Position numbers and translations under genes: made by a program. This document shows, piece after piece, positions 1-8,457 of a stretch of DNA of 35,544 nucleotides. The stretch is from a virus. The stretch covers positions 1 to 35,544 of the IMG/VR virus record IMGVR_UViG_3300030333_003248, one strand, 5' to 3'. How positions within the stretch are numbered: the first letter of the stretch is position 1; each line of letters starts with the position of its first letter. Below the pieces are notes generated by a model that had not been told where the DNA came from, searched no databases, and saw only the letters and a program-made list of their open reading frames with translations.

Positions 1-30
1 CAAAAAAAAATCAAATTTTCAACGTAAACG

Positions 31-86
31 CGAGGGGGCAAGGGGCTGACATTTGCGGGGGTGTGTGTAAAAAAAGAGGTACACGC
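31..86. other. G-rich patch and small hairpin
   Basis: Three runs of four or five G (about 35-39, 43-46 and 57-61) lie within 30 bases in an otherwise AT-rich genome. They are followed by an imperfect 7-bp hairpin (63-69 with 80-86, loop AAAAAAGAGG). The patch lies just downstream of the stop codon of the leftward gene. It may be a transcription-ending or DNA-structure element. There is no U-tract on the leftward transcript after the hairpin, so it is not a classic terminator. Confidence 0.3.
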
Positions 87-95
87 ATTCTAATA

Positions 96-338
96 TTATT
101 TTTGTAATTTTGCTCTTTTTCTCCAATATTTTTTTCTAACCTTTTTTTTCAATTTTGTATCTGTTTTTCTATATGGGCGTAATACCCATTCGTTATTTAT
201 TTTGTATGTAAAAAAATCAGCTTTTTCCCATTGGAGGCGATTGTATTTTGCTTTAGGATTAGGTCTAGGGTTATTTATATTCCATTGTTCATCAATGGCT
301 GTGGTTAGTAGTACTACTATATAACATTTTAATATCAT
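96..338 (-). CDS. Small basic protein of unknown function
   Basis: An 80-residue leftward gene. The start is supported by AAAGGA about 8 bases upstream of the ATG. The N-terminus is hydrophobic (MILKCYIVVLLTT) and the rest is basic and aromatic, ending in a Lys/Arg-rich stretch (KKKVRKKYWRKRAK). The first part could be a short membrane anchor or a non-cleaved signal. The middle (WNINNPRPNPKAKYNRLQW, WVLRPYRK) looks like a folded or nucleic-acid-binding segment rather than random translation. It is transcribed away from the packaging genes, so it probably closes the neighbouring leftward operon. No family was recognised. An over-prediction is possible because the region is AT-rich, but the ribosome binding site argues for a real gene. 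Confidence 0.55.
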   Translation of the reverse strand: MILKCYIVVLLTTAIDEQWNINNPRPNPKAKYNRLQWEKADFFTYKINNEWVLRPYRKTDTKLKKKVRKKYWRKRAKLQK

Positions 339-635
339 ATTTCAGTTCCTTTGGTGAGTTTTAGATAGAGACCATCTATTCCCCCTGCGGTTAAACAGGA
401 GGAGTAGCCTCTATTACAGTTCCTTCGGAGCCGTTTCGCTTGATAGGACAATCGTTTTGGTAACTAAGCTCAATTGTCTTCGACTTGCTTTGTGGCTGTT
501 GTTACAAATCCCCTTTTAGTAGCCGTTGTTTCTTACTGTACCCTAAAAGCGTTTAGCCAACCGATACAGCGGACTAAATATATTATGGATATTTATGTAA
601 TGCAATATTTATTTTTATTTTGTATATTAATTTAT
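339..635. promoter_or_regulatory. Divergent intergenic region with tandem hairpins
   Basis: About 300 bases without a convincing gene lie between the leftward small gene and the rightward terminase small subunit. Three inverted repeats are visible: 364-369 with 375-380 (6 bp, loop GACCA); 381-387 with 396-402 (CCTG/CAGG core with one mismatch, then CC/GG); and 448-453 with 474-479 (6 bp, loop 20). The frame entering the terminase small subunit is open from 474, but its residues look unlike a protein start. The region probably holds the divergent promoters and perhaps a packaging signal. No clear -35/-10 pair or tRNA was found. Confidence 0.35.
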
Positions 636-1403
636 ATGGATTCAAAGACAATTAAAGGCAAAGAACATATTCTTTATGATAATATGAAGGAGTTTATGGC
701 GTTTAATCCAATGTTAAAGCCAACTGGCGACTGGCGACGCGGCAAGGAGGACGACTGGGTCTATACAGATGACCTGCATGTATGTCAAATCCTGCGCGTT
801 TTTTTTGTTACAGTCCCTTCTACAGGTAAAAAGCAGAAATGTGTGCGTACAGTCTGCGGTTCTTACGTTGTTGGGCAGGAAAATCTAAAGATGTTAGGCG
901 AAAACGGCGTTGCAGAGAACATTTACACGTTTTCTAGCACGTATAACACGATAAAAGAGGTTAGAGAGAAGAAAGTATCGTCTAAAAAGTTTTTATTTGC
1001 GCAATACGTAGCTGCAGGAATGGATTCAAGTGAGGCATATAGTAAAGTCTACCCAAAGGCCAAGGACACAACGTATATCAAGACTGCAGCTAACAAATTA
1101 TTACAACAGAAAAAGGTACAACAGATGGTAAAAGAAGAAATCAAGGAAGTTTTAGCCGCTGAAGGCGTTACTCCTGAGTTTATTATCCGATTATACAAAG
1201 ATATTGCTGATATATCAGAGCGGGACTCTGATAGGCTGCGTAGCTTAGACGCGCTTGCAAAAATATCAGGATTGTTTGATACGGACAAAAAACAGGAACA
1301 ACTAACCGTTTGGAGCGGATTTACGCCTGAACAGCTGGAGGCTATCAAGAGTGAACAAAACAACGTCAAAGTACTCGCGCACGCAGAAAAAGAAGGAGAG
1401 TAG
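636..1403 (+). CDS. terS: Terminase small subunit
   Basis: The terminase small subunit recognises phage DNA for packaging and recruits the large subunit. The C-terminal half fits the family: a helix-turn-helix-like segment (KKVSSKKFLFAQYVAAG, then SSEAYSKVYPKA), helices with KLLQQKKVQQMVKEE, and a C-terminal helical part (LRSLDALAKISGLF, GFTPEQLEAI). An extra N-terminal region of roughly 100 residues with conserved-looking DDWVYTDDLHVCQIL and CVRTVCGSYVV precedes it. The start is uncertain. The ATG at 636 gives 255 residues but lacks a ribosome binding site. ATG 696 has AAGGAG only 3 bases before it. The open frame reaches back to 474, but those residues look spurious. The large subunit lies 1.3 kb downstream, with four small genes between. 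Confidence 0.8.
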   Translation: MDSKTIKGKEHILYDNMKEFMAFNPMLKPTGDWRRGKEDDWVYTDDLHVCQILRVFFVTVPSTGKKQKCVRTVCGSYVVGQENLKMLGENGVAENIYTFSSTYNTIKEVREKKVSSKKFLFAQYVAAGMDSSEAYSKVYPKAKDTTYIKTAANKLLQQKKVQQMVKEEIKEVLAAEGVTPEFIIRLYKDIADISERDSDRLRSLDALAKISGLFDTDKKQEQLTVWSGFTPEQLEAIKSEQNNVKVLAHAEKEGE

Positions 1404-1593
1404 TGCAAAAGACCCTTGTGTAGTTTGCGAAAAAGACTTATATTACGACGATGAAGTAACGCAAAGAATTGGTATGATAGAGTCTGATGGCAACATTAAA
1501 TCATGGAAATGCCCGTTTTGTGCGTCTGAGTTTGATTTAGACGATAATATTCTGTATATATACGGAGAAGACAATGCTAAAGGATTAACTTGA
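1351..1593 (+). CDS. Zinc-ribbon protein, unknown role
   Basis: An 80-residue protein with two CxxC knuckles: CVVC at residues about 23-26 and CPFC about 54-57, spaced as in a zinc ribbon. The linker between them is acidic (LYYDDEVTQRIGMIESDG). The N-terminus is basic (KKKESSAKDP). The start is a GTG preceded by TGGAGG 9 bases upstream, which places it 53 bases inside the end of the terminase small subunit in a different frame, so the two are probably translationally coupled. Such small ribbons often bind nucleic acid or protein. A role next to packaging (terminase accessory or HNH-nuclease-like helper) is a guess. No nuclease motif is present. Confidence 0.7.
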   Translation: MNKTTSKYSRTQKKKESSAKDPCVVCEKDLYYDDEVTQRIGMIESDGNIKSWKCPFCASEFDLDDNILYIYGEDNAKGLT

Positions 1594-1655
1594 AAAAAAA
1601 TTGAATTGAAAGAGAACTTGCAAATATCCCAGTTAGGGACGCTCGAGATAGAGAT

Positions 1656-1949
1656 TTGCCGCAATTTAAAGAAGGCGGAAGAACACCAGCGTGGCAACGC
1701 AAAGAAGGTAAAGACCCTAAAGGGGGTTTAAACCGTAAAGGCGTTGAATCTTACCGTAGGGAGAATCCTGGCTCTAAATTACAGACTGCTGTTACTACAA
1801 AACCAAGTAAATTAAAAAAAGGCAGTAAAGCTGCAAAAAGACGTAAATCATTTTGTGCTAGAATGAAGGGTATGAGAAAAAGGCAAAAACCTAGTAATAA
1901 CACAGGTAAAGATAGATTATCTTTATCGCTAAAGAAATGGAATTGTTAA
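1656..1949 (+). CDS. DUF6321-like small basic protein
   Basis: A 97-residue Lys/Arg-rich protein with the family-type string AWQRKEGKDPKGGLNRKG, then SYRRENPGSKLQTAV, GSKAAKRRKSFCARMKGM and a terminal LSLKKWNC. I recognise this pattern from marine phage and virus proteins annotated as a domain of unknown function (DUF6321, from memory). The tabulated start is TTG at 1656, with no good ribosome binding site. The frame is open back to 1605 (IERELANIPVRDARDRD), so an unusual start codon upstream, such as ATT at 1605, is possible. It sits between the zinc-ribbon gene and the endolysin gene. It may bind DNA or be a minor virion protein; function is unknown. Confidence 0.75.
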   Translation: MPQFKEGGRTPAWQRKEGKDPKGGLNRKGVESYRRENPGSKLQTAVTTKPSKLKKGSKAAKRRKSFCARMKGMRKRQKPSNNTGKDRLSLSLKKWNC

Positions 1950-2348
1950 ATGCCAAAATTTGGAAGTAAATCAAGAAAAAACTTAGCAACCTGCCACGAA
2001 GACCTGCAGGACTTATTTAATGAAGTAATCAAGCATGTTGACTGCAGCGTCATTGAAGGCCATCGTAGTCAAGAAAGGCAGGATAAGTTGTATGAGGAAG
2101 GAAAAACCAAGCTCAAGTACCCAAAGGGCCGTCACAATGCTAGCCCTAGTCGTGCTGTCGACGTTGTCCCTTACCCTGTTGACTGGAATGATAGAGAGCG
2201 TTTTCACTTATTTGCAGGCTTTGTTTTAGGCGTTGCGCAGTCAATGGAGATAAATATTCGCTGGGGAGGCGATTGGAATAAGAATTTTGAAGTAGATGAT
2301 AACCAGTTCGATGATTTTCCTCATTTTGAACTATTAAAGGATTTTTAA
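1950..2348 (+). CDS. Endolysin, M15-family peptidoglycan peptidase
   Basis: A 132-residue cell-wall peptidase of the M15 (VanY/L-alanyl-D-glutamate endopeptidase) type, cutting peptide crosslinks in peptidoglycan at lysis. Visible motifs are EGHRSQERQDKLYEEG (residues 36-51, substrate-groove motif), H62, the SxAxD pattern S67-R-A-V-D71, WGGDW near 105, and DFPHFE with H125. H62, D71 and H125 are the expected zinc ligands and D122 a candidate catalytic residue. There is no signal peptide, so it needs a holin to reach the wall. Unusually, it lies in the packaging block about 16 kb from the small membrane proteins that look like holins. The length is normal for single-domain phage M15 lysins. 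Confidence 0.85.
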   Translation: MPKFGSKSRKNLATCHEDLQDLFNEVIKHVDCSVIEGHRSQERQDKLYEEGKTKLKYPKGRHNASPSRAVDVVPYPVDWNDRERFHLFAGFVLGVAQSMEINIRWGGDWNKNFEVDDNQFDDFPHFELLKDF

Positions 2349-2717
2349 ATGGCAGAAGAATATGTAGACCCAAGAGCTTTTGGAACGCAAATATTAGATT
2401 ATTTAACAGCTGGAACCTCTCCATCTGAATTTAGAGGCGCGCATGAAGATATTGATAAAATAATTGCCAATGCAGATGCAAAAACTGAATATGCTAAATT
2501 ATTTGATATTGACTATGGTACAGATAAAATGGCATATTTTAGACATCTTAACCCTTCAGATAGCACCGTTACTATTCTTACAGGCCTAATTAACTCTTTA
2601 GCTCCATCAATGATGAGTGATAATGAAAGATTATTAATGGATGCGAAAAGAACTAAAGACAATCCAACTACAGTTGTACAAGCAGCAAGGGCATTAGCTG
2701 AACTACGCAATAGATAA
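2349..2717 (+). CDS. Conserved-looking phage protein, unknown
   Basis: A 122-residue soluble, acidic protein that starts right after the endolysin stop, with AAAGG 8 bases before its ATG. The sequence is helical in character (GTQILDYLTAG, HEDIDKIIANADAK, LINSLAPSMMSDNERLLMDAKR, VVQAARALAELRNR). It ends 5 bases before the terminase large subunit. It could be a packaging accessory protein. No motif or family was recognised, and the placement is the only clue. Confidence 0.6.
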   Translation: MAEEYVDPRAFGTQILDYLTAGTSPSEFRGAHEDIDKIIANADAKTEYAKLFDIDYGTDKMAYFRHLNPSDSTVTILTGLINSLAPSMMSDNERLLMDAKRTKDNPTTVVQAARALAELRNR

Positions 2718-2722
2718 AAATA

Positions 2723-4285
2723 ATGGCTAATTTAAACCTTAATGGTAATGTTTCAAAGAATGAAGAAACGCTCCATTTAGCGTACAATGATTTAATTACA
2801 TTTGGCAAGATGTTTAGTCCACAGGACTTTTTAGCATCTGCTACCCCAGATTTTCACAGAGATGTCGGAAGTCTTCTTATAGACCGAACAAAACAGCAAT
2901 TAGCACTAGTTATGCCTAGAGACCATGCTAAATCCACTTTAGCGGCCTGTGCTGTGCTTCACAGGTTTCTATTTGCTACAAAAGATAATCCAGAGTTTAT
3001 TGCATGGATTGGTGAAGCTCAAGACCAGGCAAGGGATAACCTCGCATGGATACAGAACCACATATATGATAATCCAGCTATACATTACTATTTTGGTGAT
3101 TTAGAAGGAGATAAATGGACAAAAGACGAATTTACACTAAGAAACGGCTGCCGAATGATTGGCAAGGGTACTTCACAAAGATTAAGAGGGAAAAGACAGA
3201 ACTCGACAAGATACACAGGAATTATACTTGATGACTTTGAATCAGAGTTAAATACTAAAACTCCTGATTCTAGGAGACAAATTAAAGAATGGGTGACTGC
3301 TGCAGTATATCCAGCGATTGATTTTGACAAACAAGGATTTTTATGGTGCAATGGAACTATTGTACATTATGACAGTTTTTTAAATGGCTTAGTAAATAAA
3401 CACCGAGAGGCGGTAAAAACGGGCGAAGATTTTGCTTGGTCGGTTTATACTAAAAAAGCAATCGAAGATGGCGTTCCTATTTGGCCTTCACGTTGGCCAA
3501 TGAAAAAATTAGAAGAGCGTAAGCAATTTTATATTGATTCGGGTACCCCAGCTAAATTCTATCAAGAGTATATGAACCAGGCAAAGTCGCCCGAAGACCA
3601 GATATTTAGTGAGGAGGATATTAATAATGCGCTCTATAAAGGAAATGCAAGATATGATGCAGAGTATGACTCATGGTACATCAAAATGGACGATGGTCGA
3701 AAAGAGTATGTTAATATTTACATTGGCGTTGACCCTGCTTCAACACTTGGCCAGCGTAACGATTATTCTGTTATTATGGTTATTGGCGTTACTTCAGAGT
3801 TTGATTACTATGTTATTGAATACTGGCAAGAACGAGTCTTACCTATGGACTGTGCAGACAAAATATTTGAAATTACAAAACGATATAGCCCGATACGAAG
3901 AATCAACATAGAAACTGTAGCTTATCAAGAAATGCTTAGAGACTATGTTATGAAGCGTAGTAAGAGTGAAGGAGTGTTTCTACCAGGAATTGAAAAAGGA
4001 ATTAAGAATTACAATCAAAAAAAGAAAGATAGATTGTTTGAAGGGCTACAACCAATGTTTAAAGCTGGTGCTGTTCATCTTAAAAAAGAAATGCATGAGT
4101 TTATTGGCGAACTTCTTGATTTTCCTAAAGGTAGTCACGATGATACTATCGATGCATTTTGGTTAGCAACGCAATATGCTAGAGGAAATCCTAAAGCAGG
4201 AAACACTAAAAAAAGAAAAAATAAAAAAGGAAAATGGCATAAACCTAAAAAAATGTATAATTGGATGACAGGTGCTCGAAAATAG
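2723..4285 (+). CDS. terL: Terminase large subunit
   Basis: The motor and nuclease that pumps DNA into the prohead and cuts it. The 520 residues have the complete two-domain layout. The ATPase part has a Walker A variant PRDHAKST (residues 65-72), Walker B IILDD (167-171) followed by E173, and a coupling-like segment LWCNGTIVHYDS (207-218). The RNase-H-fold nuclease part has IGVDPAS with D337, INIETVA with E397, and GSHDDTIDAFW with D473/D474, the expected metal-binding acids. The C-terminus is a basic tail (KKRKNKKGKWHKPKK) that may contact the portal or DNA. The ribosome binding site is weak, so translation is probably coupled to the gene before it. Confidence 0.95.
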   Translation: MANLNLNGNVSKNEETLHLAYNDLITFGKMFSPQDFLASATPDFHRDVGSLLIDRTKQQLALVMPRDHAKSTLAACAVLHRFLFATKDNPEFIAWIGEAQDQARDNLAWIQNHIYDNPAIHYYFGDLEGDKWTKDEFTLRNGCRMIGKGTSQRLRGKRQNSTRYTGIILDDFESELNTKTPDSRRQIKEWVTAAVYPAIDFDKQGFLWCNGTIVHYDSFLNGLVNKHREAVKTGEDFAWSVYTKKAIEDGVPIWPSRWPMKKLEERKQFYIDSGTPAKFYQEYMNQAKSPEDQIFSEEDINNALYKGNARYDAEYDSWYIKMDDGRKEYVNIYIGVDPASTLGQRNDYSVIMVIGVTSEFDYYVIEYWQERVLPMDCADKIFEITKRYSPIRRINIETVAYQEMLRDYVMKRSKSEGVFLPGIEKGIKNYNQKKKDRLFEGLQPMFKAGAVHLKKEMHEFIGELLDFPKGSHDDTIDAFWLATQYARGNPKAGNTKKRKNKKGKWHKPKKMYNWMTGARK

Positions 4286-4324
4286 CTGTTGTTTATGTCG
4301 ATAAATAAGCTTATATTATGAGTT

Positions 4325-6358
4325 ATGATACGAGAAGATATTAGAGTAAAAGAAATAAGAGAGCTGTTTGATAAATGGCAAAAAGCTCGTGTCGATTGGG
4401 ATACTGCGGCTAGAGAAGATATTGACTTCTATTTAGGTAATCATTTTTCTGAAGATGAGGTAAGTGAGCTTGATTCGAGAAATCAGTCTTCAATGCCAAT
4501 CGATAGGTTGTATTCTGCTATAGAACAGTTTAAAGCTATCGTTACTTCTAAAACCCCCAAGTTTTCTGCAATTGGCAGAGAAGATTCTGATAATAAGCTT
4601 ACAAATGTATGGCGTACTATACTTGAGTATATATGGGATATATCTGATGGTAATGAGATATTTAAACAAGTTGTTCATGATTACGCTGTTACAGGCTTGG
4701 GTTATTTTTATGCATATCTTGATAGAGATGCAGATTATGGTCGAGGTGAGGTTAAATTAACATATGTAGACCCATTTCGTGTATACGTAGACCCAAATGC
4801 AAGAAGTAGATATTTTGATGATGCGTCAGGCATTATTGTATCAAGTATACTTACAAAACAACAACTTATTGATTTATATCCACAGCTTTCACAGCCTGTT
4901 GATGAAAATAGCGACAAACTACTTATTGACCAAATTGAAGCGTTAAGCGGAGATGAAGATTATCCTAATGCTACTAATAAGACCACAATGCAGTCATTTA
5001 CGCCAGATAATATAAAAGATAAGGATTATGATGTAAATAAGTATAGATTGCTTGAATACTACCGAAAAGTACGCATACCGTACTATAGAGTGTTAGATAC
5101 AAGAAGTGGTGATGAGCGTATTATGACACAAGAAGATTTTGCACAAATGGCAGAAGATAAAGATTTTGCAATGGCTATACAGCAAAAACTTATTGATTTT
5201 GTAGAAGTTACTCAAACAAGAATTAAATTAACATGTACAGTTGGACAAATTGTATTATATGAAATGATATGTGATACAGATGTATATCCAATAGTTCCAG
5301 TTCCAAATATATGGACAAATACTCCATATCCAATGAGCGATGTTAGAAAAAATAAAGCATTTCAAAGGTTCCTCAATAAGACAGTGTCACTAATCACATC
5401 CCATGCCCAAGCGTCAGCTGGATTAAAGCTACTCGTACCCCAGGGTAGTGTTAGCGATATAGAAGAACTCGAAAGAGATTGGTCTAATCCTAATGCTACT
5501 ATCGAATATGACCCTTCTTTTGGGGAACCGCATTTTCCTGCTCCACAACCATTATCAAGTTCTATTATGTCTCTTCCTAAGATGATTGAAGGATATATTG
5601 ATTTAAATATTGGTATATTTGAAATGATGCAAGGAAGTAGTGAAGCTGCACCTAGAACATATAGTGCAACAATGATGATGGAGGATGTAGGTCAAAGACG
5701 GTCTAAGTCTAAGCTAAGAGATATTGAAGGTTCACTACGAAGAGTTGGACAAGTATGTTATAATATGGCAAAACAACATTATAACTTTAAGAAAACATTT
5801 AGAATTGTACAGCCAAATAACGATATAAATGAATATACAATTAATAAAAGATTATATGACGATAAAAGTCAGCAATTAATTCAAATTGAAAACGACGTAT
5901 CTGTTGGACAATTTGATATAAGAATTATAGGAAGTTCTACTTTACCTTCTAATAAATGGGGTGAATGGCAAATATATATGGAAGCATATCAAGCTGGTCT
6001 TATTGATAGGGTTGAAGCTCTTAAAAAGACAGAGATATTTGACAAAGAAGGTGTATTATCAAGAACAGATGAAGTGCAAAGATTACAAGGAATGTTACAG
6101 CAAGCTCAAGAGCAACTTAAACGTGTAAGCGGTGACTTGCAAACTGCTCAAAGAGAATCTGTATCATCAAGACAGCGTACTGAAGTAGAGAAATTTAAAG
6201 GTAGGCTGAAAGAACAAGAATTAGATAGCAAGACAAAAGGTAAGCTGCAATTAGGCAGATTACAAGATGCGGTTAAACTCGAATCCGAGAAATTACGTAT
6301 GAATACACGTAGTCAAACTCAACTAGGAAAAGAGAAATCGCAGGAAGGAGCTAAATAA
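4325..6358 (+). CDS. Portal protein, P22-like
   Basis: The dodecameric portal through which DNA enters and leaves the head. At 677 residues it is in the size range of P22-type portals and larger than the T7 type. The N-terminus (DKWQKARVDWDTAAREDIDFYLG) and the central motifs (VVHDYAVTGLGYFYAYLD, YVDPFRVYVDPNAR) match this group. A middle part (PAPQPLSSSIMSLPKMIEGYIDLNIGIFEMMQG, APRTYSATMMMEDVGQRR) corresponds to the wing/clip region. The last roughly 85 residues are Gln/Lys/Glu-rich and helical, like the P22 barrel. An in-frame TGA at 4319 fixes the start at ATG 4325. The stop overlaps the scaffold ATG by one base (TAATG). Confidence 0.9.
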   Translation: MIREDIRVKEIRELFDKWQKARVDWDTAAREDIDFYLGNHFSEDEVSELDSRNQSSMPIDRLYSAIEQFKAIVTSKTPKFSAIGREDSDNKLTNVWRTILEYIWDISDGNEIFKQVVHDYAVTGLGYFYAYLDRDADYGRGEVKLTYVDPFRVYVDPNARSRYFDDASGIIVSSILTKQQLIDLYPQLSQPVDENSDKLLIDQIEALSGDEDYPNATNKTTMQSFTPDNIKDKDYDVNKYRLLEYYRKVRIPYYRVLDTRSGDERIMTQEDFAQMAEDKDFAMAIQQKLIDFVEVTQTRIKLTCTVGQIVLYEMICDTDVYPIVPVPNIWTNTPYPMSDVRKNKAFQRFLNKTVSLITSHAQASAGLKLLVPQGSVSDIEELERDWSNPNATIEYDPSFGEPHFPAPQPLSSSIMSLPKMIEGYIDLNIGIFEMMQGSSEAAPRTYSATMMMEDVGQRRSKSKLRDIEGSLRRVGQVCYNMAKQHYNFKKTFRIVQPNNDINEYTINKRLYDDKSQQLIQIENDVSVGQFDIRIIGSSTLPSNKWGEWQIYMEAYQAGLIDRVEALKKTEIFDKEGVLSRTDEVQRLQGMLQQAQEQLKRVSGDLQTAQRESVSSRQRTEVEKFKGRLKEQELDSKTKGKLQLGRLQDAVKLESEKLRMNTRSQTQLGKEKSQEGAK

Positions 6359-7089
6359 TGGATAACGCATTAGAAACTGGACATCTAGAAGGTGAAGCCG
6401 TCGATAATGTAGGGCAAGACGAAGCAGTCAATACGCAAGAGAGTTCTACAAACTGGGAAGACCAAGCAAAGTATTTCCAAAGTGAAAAGGATAAACTCGC
6501 AGCGGAAAACTCAAAACTACAGCAATATGAAAAAATTGGAAAATTATTGGAATCACGACCAGATATAGCAAATGCAGTAGCTGGTATGGTGCAAGGCGCA
6601 CCGAGTGGTCAACCAACAACTCCACAACGTATTACTTTAGGAAAAGATGAATTTGACCCATGGGAAGCCTATAATGACCCGCAGTCTAAATCGTACAAGT
6701 TCAGACAACAAGAACTACAAGACTCTATTAATGGAGCCGTACAACAACAAGTTGAAGGATTACAAAAAAGCCAAGGCGAAATGCAATTAAAGACCGAACT
6801 ACAGCAACGAGGGCTTACTCCCGCAGAAGTAGACTCTTTTATGAATTTTGCAGGTCAGAATCCAGCAGAGTATGGTGTTGATGGTGCTATTAAAATGTGG
6901 AGAGCTGTAGCTGAGTCTGAACCCAGCAATCAAGTTCCAAATCCACTAGATGATGTAAGGCAGACACAAGGTGGCCCAGCTCAAGGCGGGATACTCCAAG
7001 GTCAACCTGCACAATCTCCTAAAACAGATGATGATACTATGTGGGAAGGCATTATGAGTGCTGGAAGTAGAAGTGATGTTTTAAAATAA
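6358..7089 (+). CDS. Capsid scaffolding protein
   Basis: A 243-residue acidic protein between portal and major capsid genes, the usual position of the scaffold. A coiled-coil-like stretch covers residues about 35-70 (YFQSEKDKLAAENSKLQQYEKIGKLL). It is followed by a Gln/Pro/Gly-rich flexible region and a helical part (QELQDSINGAVQQQVEGLQKSQGEMQ). The C-terminus is short and mixed in charge (SAGSRSDVLK). No protease motif is seen, so the scaffold probably leaves intact rather than by self-cleavage. The assignment rests on position and composition, since scaffolds diverge quickly in sequence. Confidence 0.8.
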   Translation: MDNALETGHLEGEAVDNVGQDEAVNTQESSTNWEDQAKYFQSEKDKLAAENSKLQQYEKIGKLLESRPDIANAVAGMVQGAPSGQPTTPQRITLGKDEFDPWEAYNDPQSKSYKFRQQELQDSINGAVQQQVEGLQKSQGEMQLKTELQQRGLTPAEVDSFMNFAGQNPAEYGVDGAIKMWRAVAESEPSNQVPNPLDDVRQTQGGPAQGGILQGQPAQSPKTDDDTMWEGIMSAGSRSDVLK

Positions 7090-7106
7090 ACTAAGGAGAA
7101 AATAAA

Positions 7107-8456
7107 ATGTCTGAGAAATTTAACTCAGGACAAGTAAAATTTGGAACTCCAGGTTCACAAACAGCACTATCTCTATCAAATGCGTCAAGACGATTATATG
7201 ACTTTAGTGATAGAGTAGCTGATTTAGCACCAGAGGAGTCTCCATTTTTTGTCTATTTGTCAAAAGTAGCTAAAGTTCCAACGTCGGATAGTCAGTTCCG
7301 ATTTTTGGAAGATAGAACTAAGGTTCATATGACTGACAGAAGCTTTTTGCTAAAAGGTGCAACAACTCTTGTAGCTGAAGGCTCATCTATGGATGTAACA
7401 TTTGATACATCAGGTGCAGCATCTGTAGATTTTTTATTGCCAGGAATGGTAGTAGCAATTGGAGATATTGATGGTAATTCAGTACCAACAACTGCAAATG
7501 TAAGAATAAATACTGTAAATCATGGAAGTAACGAAACTGTATGTAATATAACATCTATTTCACATGTTGCTGGTGCAAGTACTCTTGCTTTAGCAGATGA
7601 TTCAAAATCTACTGTTGTTGGTACATCTTTTGAGCAAGGTTCTGGTTCACCAGATGTATTTTCTCAAGAGCTAGACCATGACTTAGGTTACACACAGATA
7701 TTTAAAACTGCGTGTGAAATGACTAACACTGCACGAGCAACTATCTACAGAGGCTATGCTGATGAGTTCCAAAGAATTTGGAATCTTAAATTAAGAGAGC
7801 ATAAAGTAGATATTGAGCGAGCAATGTTATTTGGCCAAAAAGGTACTCAAGGTGGTATACAGTACACAGATGGTATTGTAGGCTCAACTATTAGAAATGG
7901 ATACGCTAATGTTGTAAATGACGGTGACCAACTTTCTTACAATGCTGGTGTTCCTTATTACAAATCTAATACTGCAGCTGAGTTAACATATGATGATATC
8001 TTATCTGATTTTGAAGTAATCTTTGACCCTGCAAGGGGTGGAGGAAGAAGTAAACTTGCTTTAGCTTCACGACCAGTTATATCTCATTTTAACAAACTAG
8101 GTTCAACTGGTTTTGTTGGAGGTTCTTTAACTGATGGAGACCAAAGATATAACTTCCCTGCTAGCCAAGGTCAGTTTGGTCACTTAATAACAAAAGTAGA
8201 TACAATACATGGTGATATTTCAATGGTAGCTGAGTCTCTATTTAGAGGTTTTGCTGCAGGATTCATGATGATGGTTGATTTAGACCACGTATCATACAGA
8301 CCTCTTGTAGGAAATGGCCTTAACAGAGACACATCTATTACAACTAATGTGCAACAGGCTGATGAAGATTTACGTAAAGATATGATTCTAACAGAAGCAG
8401 GTCTTGAAGTATCTCTTCCTGAAACTCACGCACTTATTAATTTGGAGGGTGTGTAA
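7107..8456 (+). CDS. Major capsid protein, HK97 fold, SU10-like
   Basis: A 449-residue protein that follows the scaffold with a strong ribosome binding site (AAGGAGAAAATAAAATG). The sequence resembles SU10-type capsid proteins: RVADLAPEESPFFVYLSK near the N-terminus, then DLGYTQIFKTACEMTNTA and LKLREHKVDIERAMLFGQKG in the spine-helix area, and a C-terminal KDMILTEAGLEVSLPETHALI. The T/D/G-rich segment at about residues 95-175 looks like an inserted beta domain. The HK97 fold is inferred, not directly seen. The strong ribosome binding site fits very high expression. Confidence 0.88.
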   Translation: MSEKFNSGQVKFGTPGSQTALSLSNASRRLYDFSDRVADLAPEESPFFVYLSKVAKVPTSDSQFRFLEDRTKVHMTDRSFLLKGATTLVAEGSSMDVTFDTSGAASVDFLLPGMVVAIGDIDGNSVPTTANVRINTVNHGSNETVCNITSISHVAGASTLALADDSKSTVVGTSFEQGSGSPDVFSQELDHDLGYTQIFKTACEMTNTARATIYRGYADEFQRIWNLKLREHKVDIERAMLFGQKGTQGGIQYTDGIVGSTIRNGYANVVNDGDQLSYNAGVPYYKSNTAAELTYDDILSDFEVIFDPARGGGRSKLALASRPVISHFNKLGSTGFVGGSLTDGDQRYNFPASQGQFGHLITKVDTIHGDISMVAESLFRGFAAGFMMMVDLDHVSYRPLVGNGLNRDTSITTNVQQADEDLRKDMILTEAGLEVSLPETHALINLEGV

Positions 8457-8457
8457 A

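Noticed and set aside
31-61. G-quadruplex
   Set aside because: Only three G-runs are present on the strand; a standard four-run quadruplex is not formed without splitting a run.
343-429. Possible direct repeat TTCCTT(T/C)GG at about 347 and 421
   Set aside because: Only nine bases with a mismatch and different flanks; likely chance, and the first copy is the complement of a ribosome binding site.
474-635. N-terminal extension of terS to 474
   Set aside because: The residues look like translated intergenic DNA and no ribosome binding site precedes the start; inverted repeats lie in this region.
1049-1408. Leftward 119-residue frame opposite terS
   Set aside because: Ser/Cys/Leu-rich shadow of the conserved terS C-terminal half.
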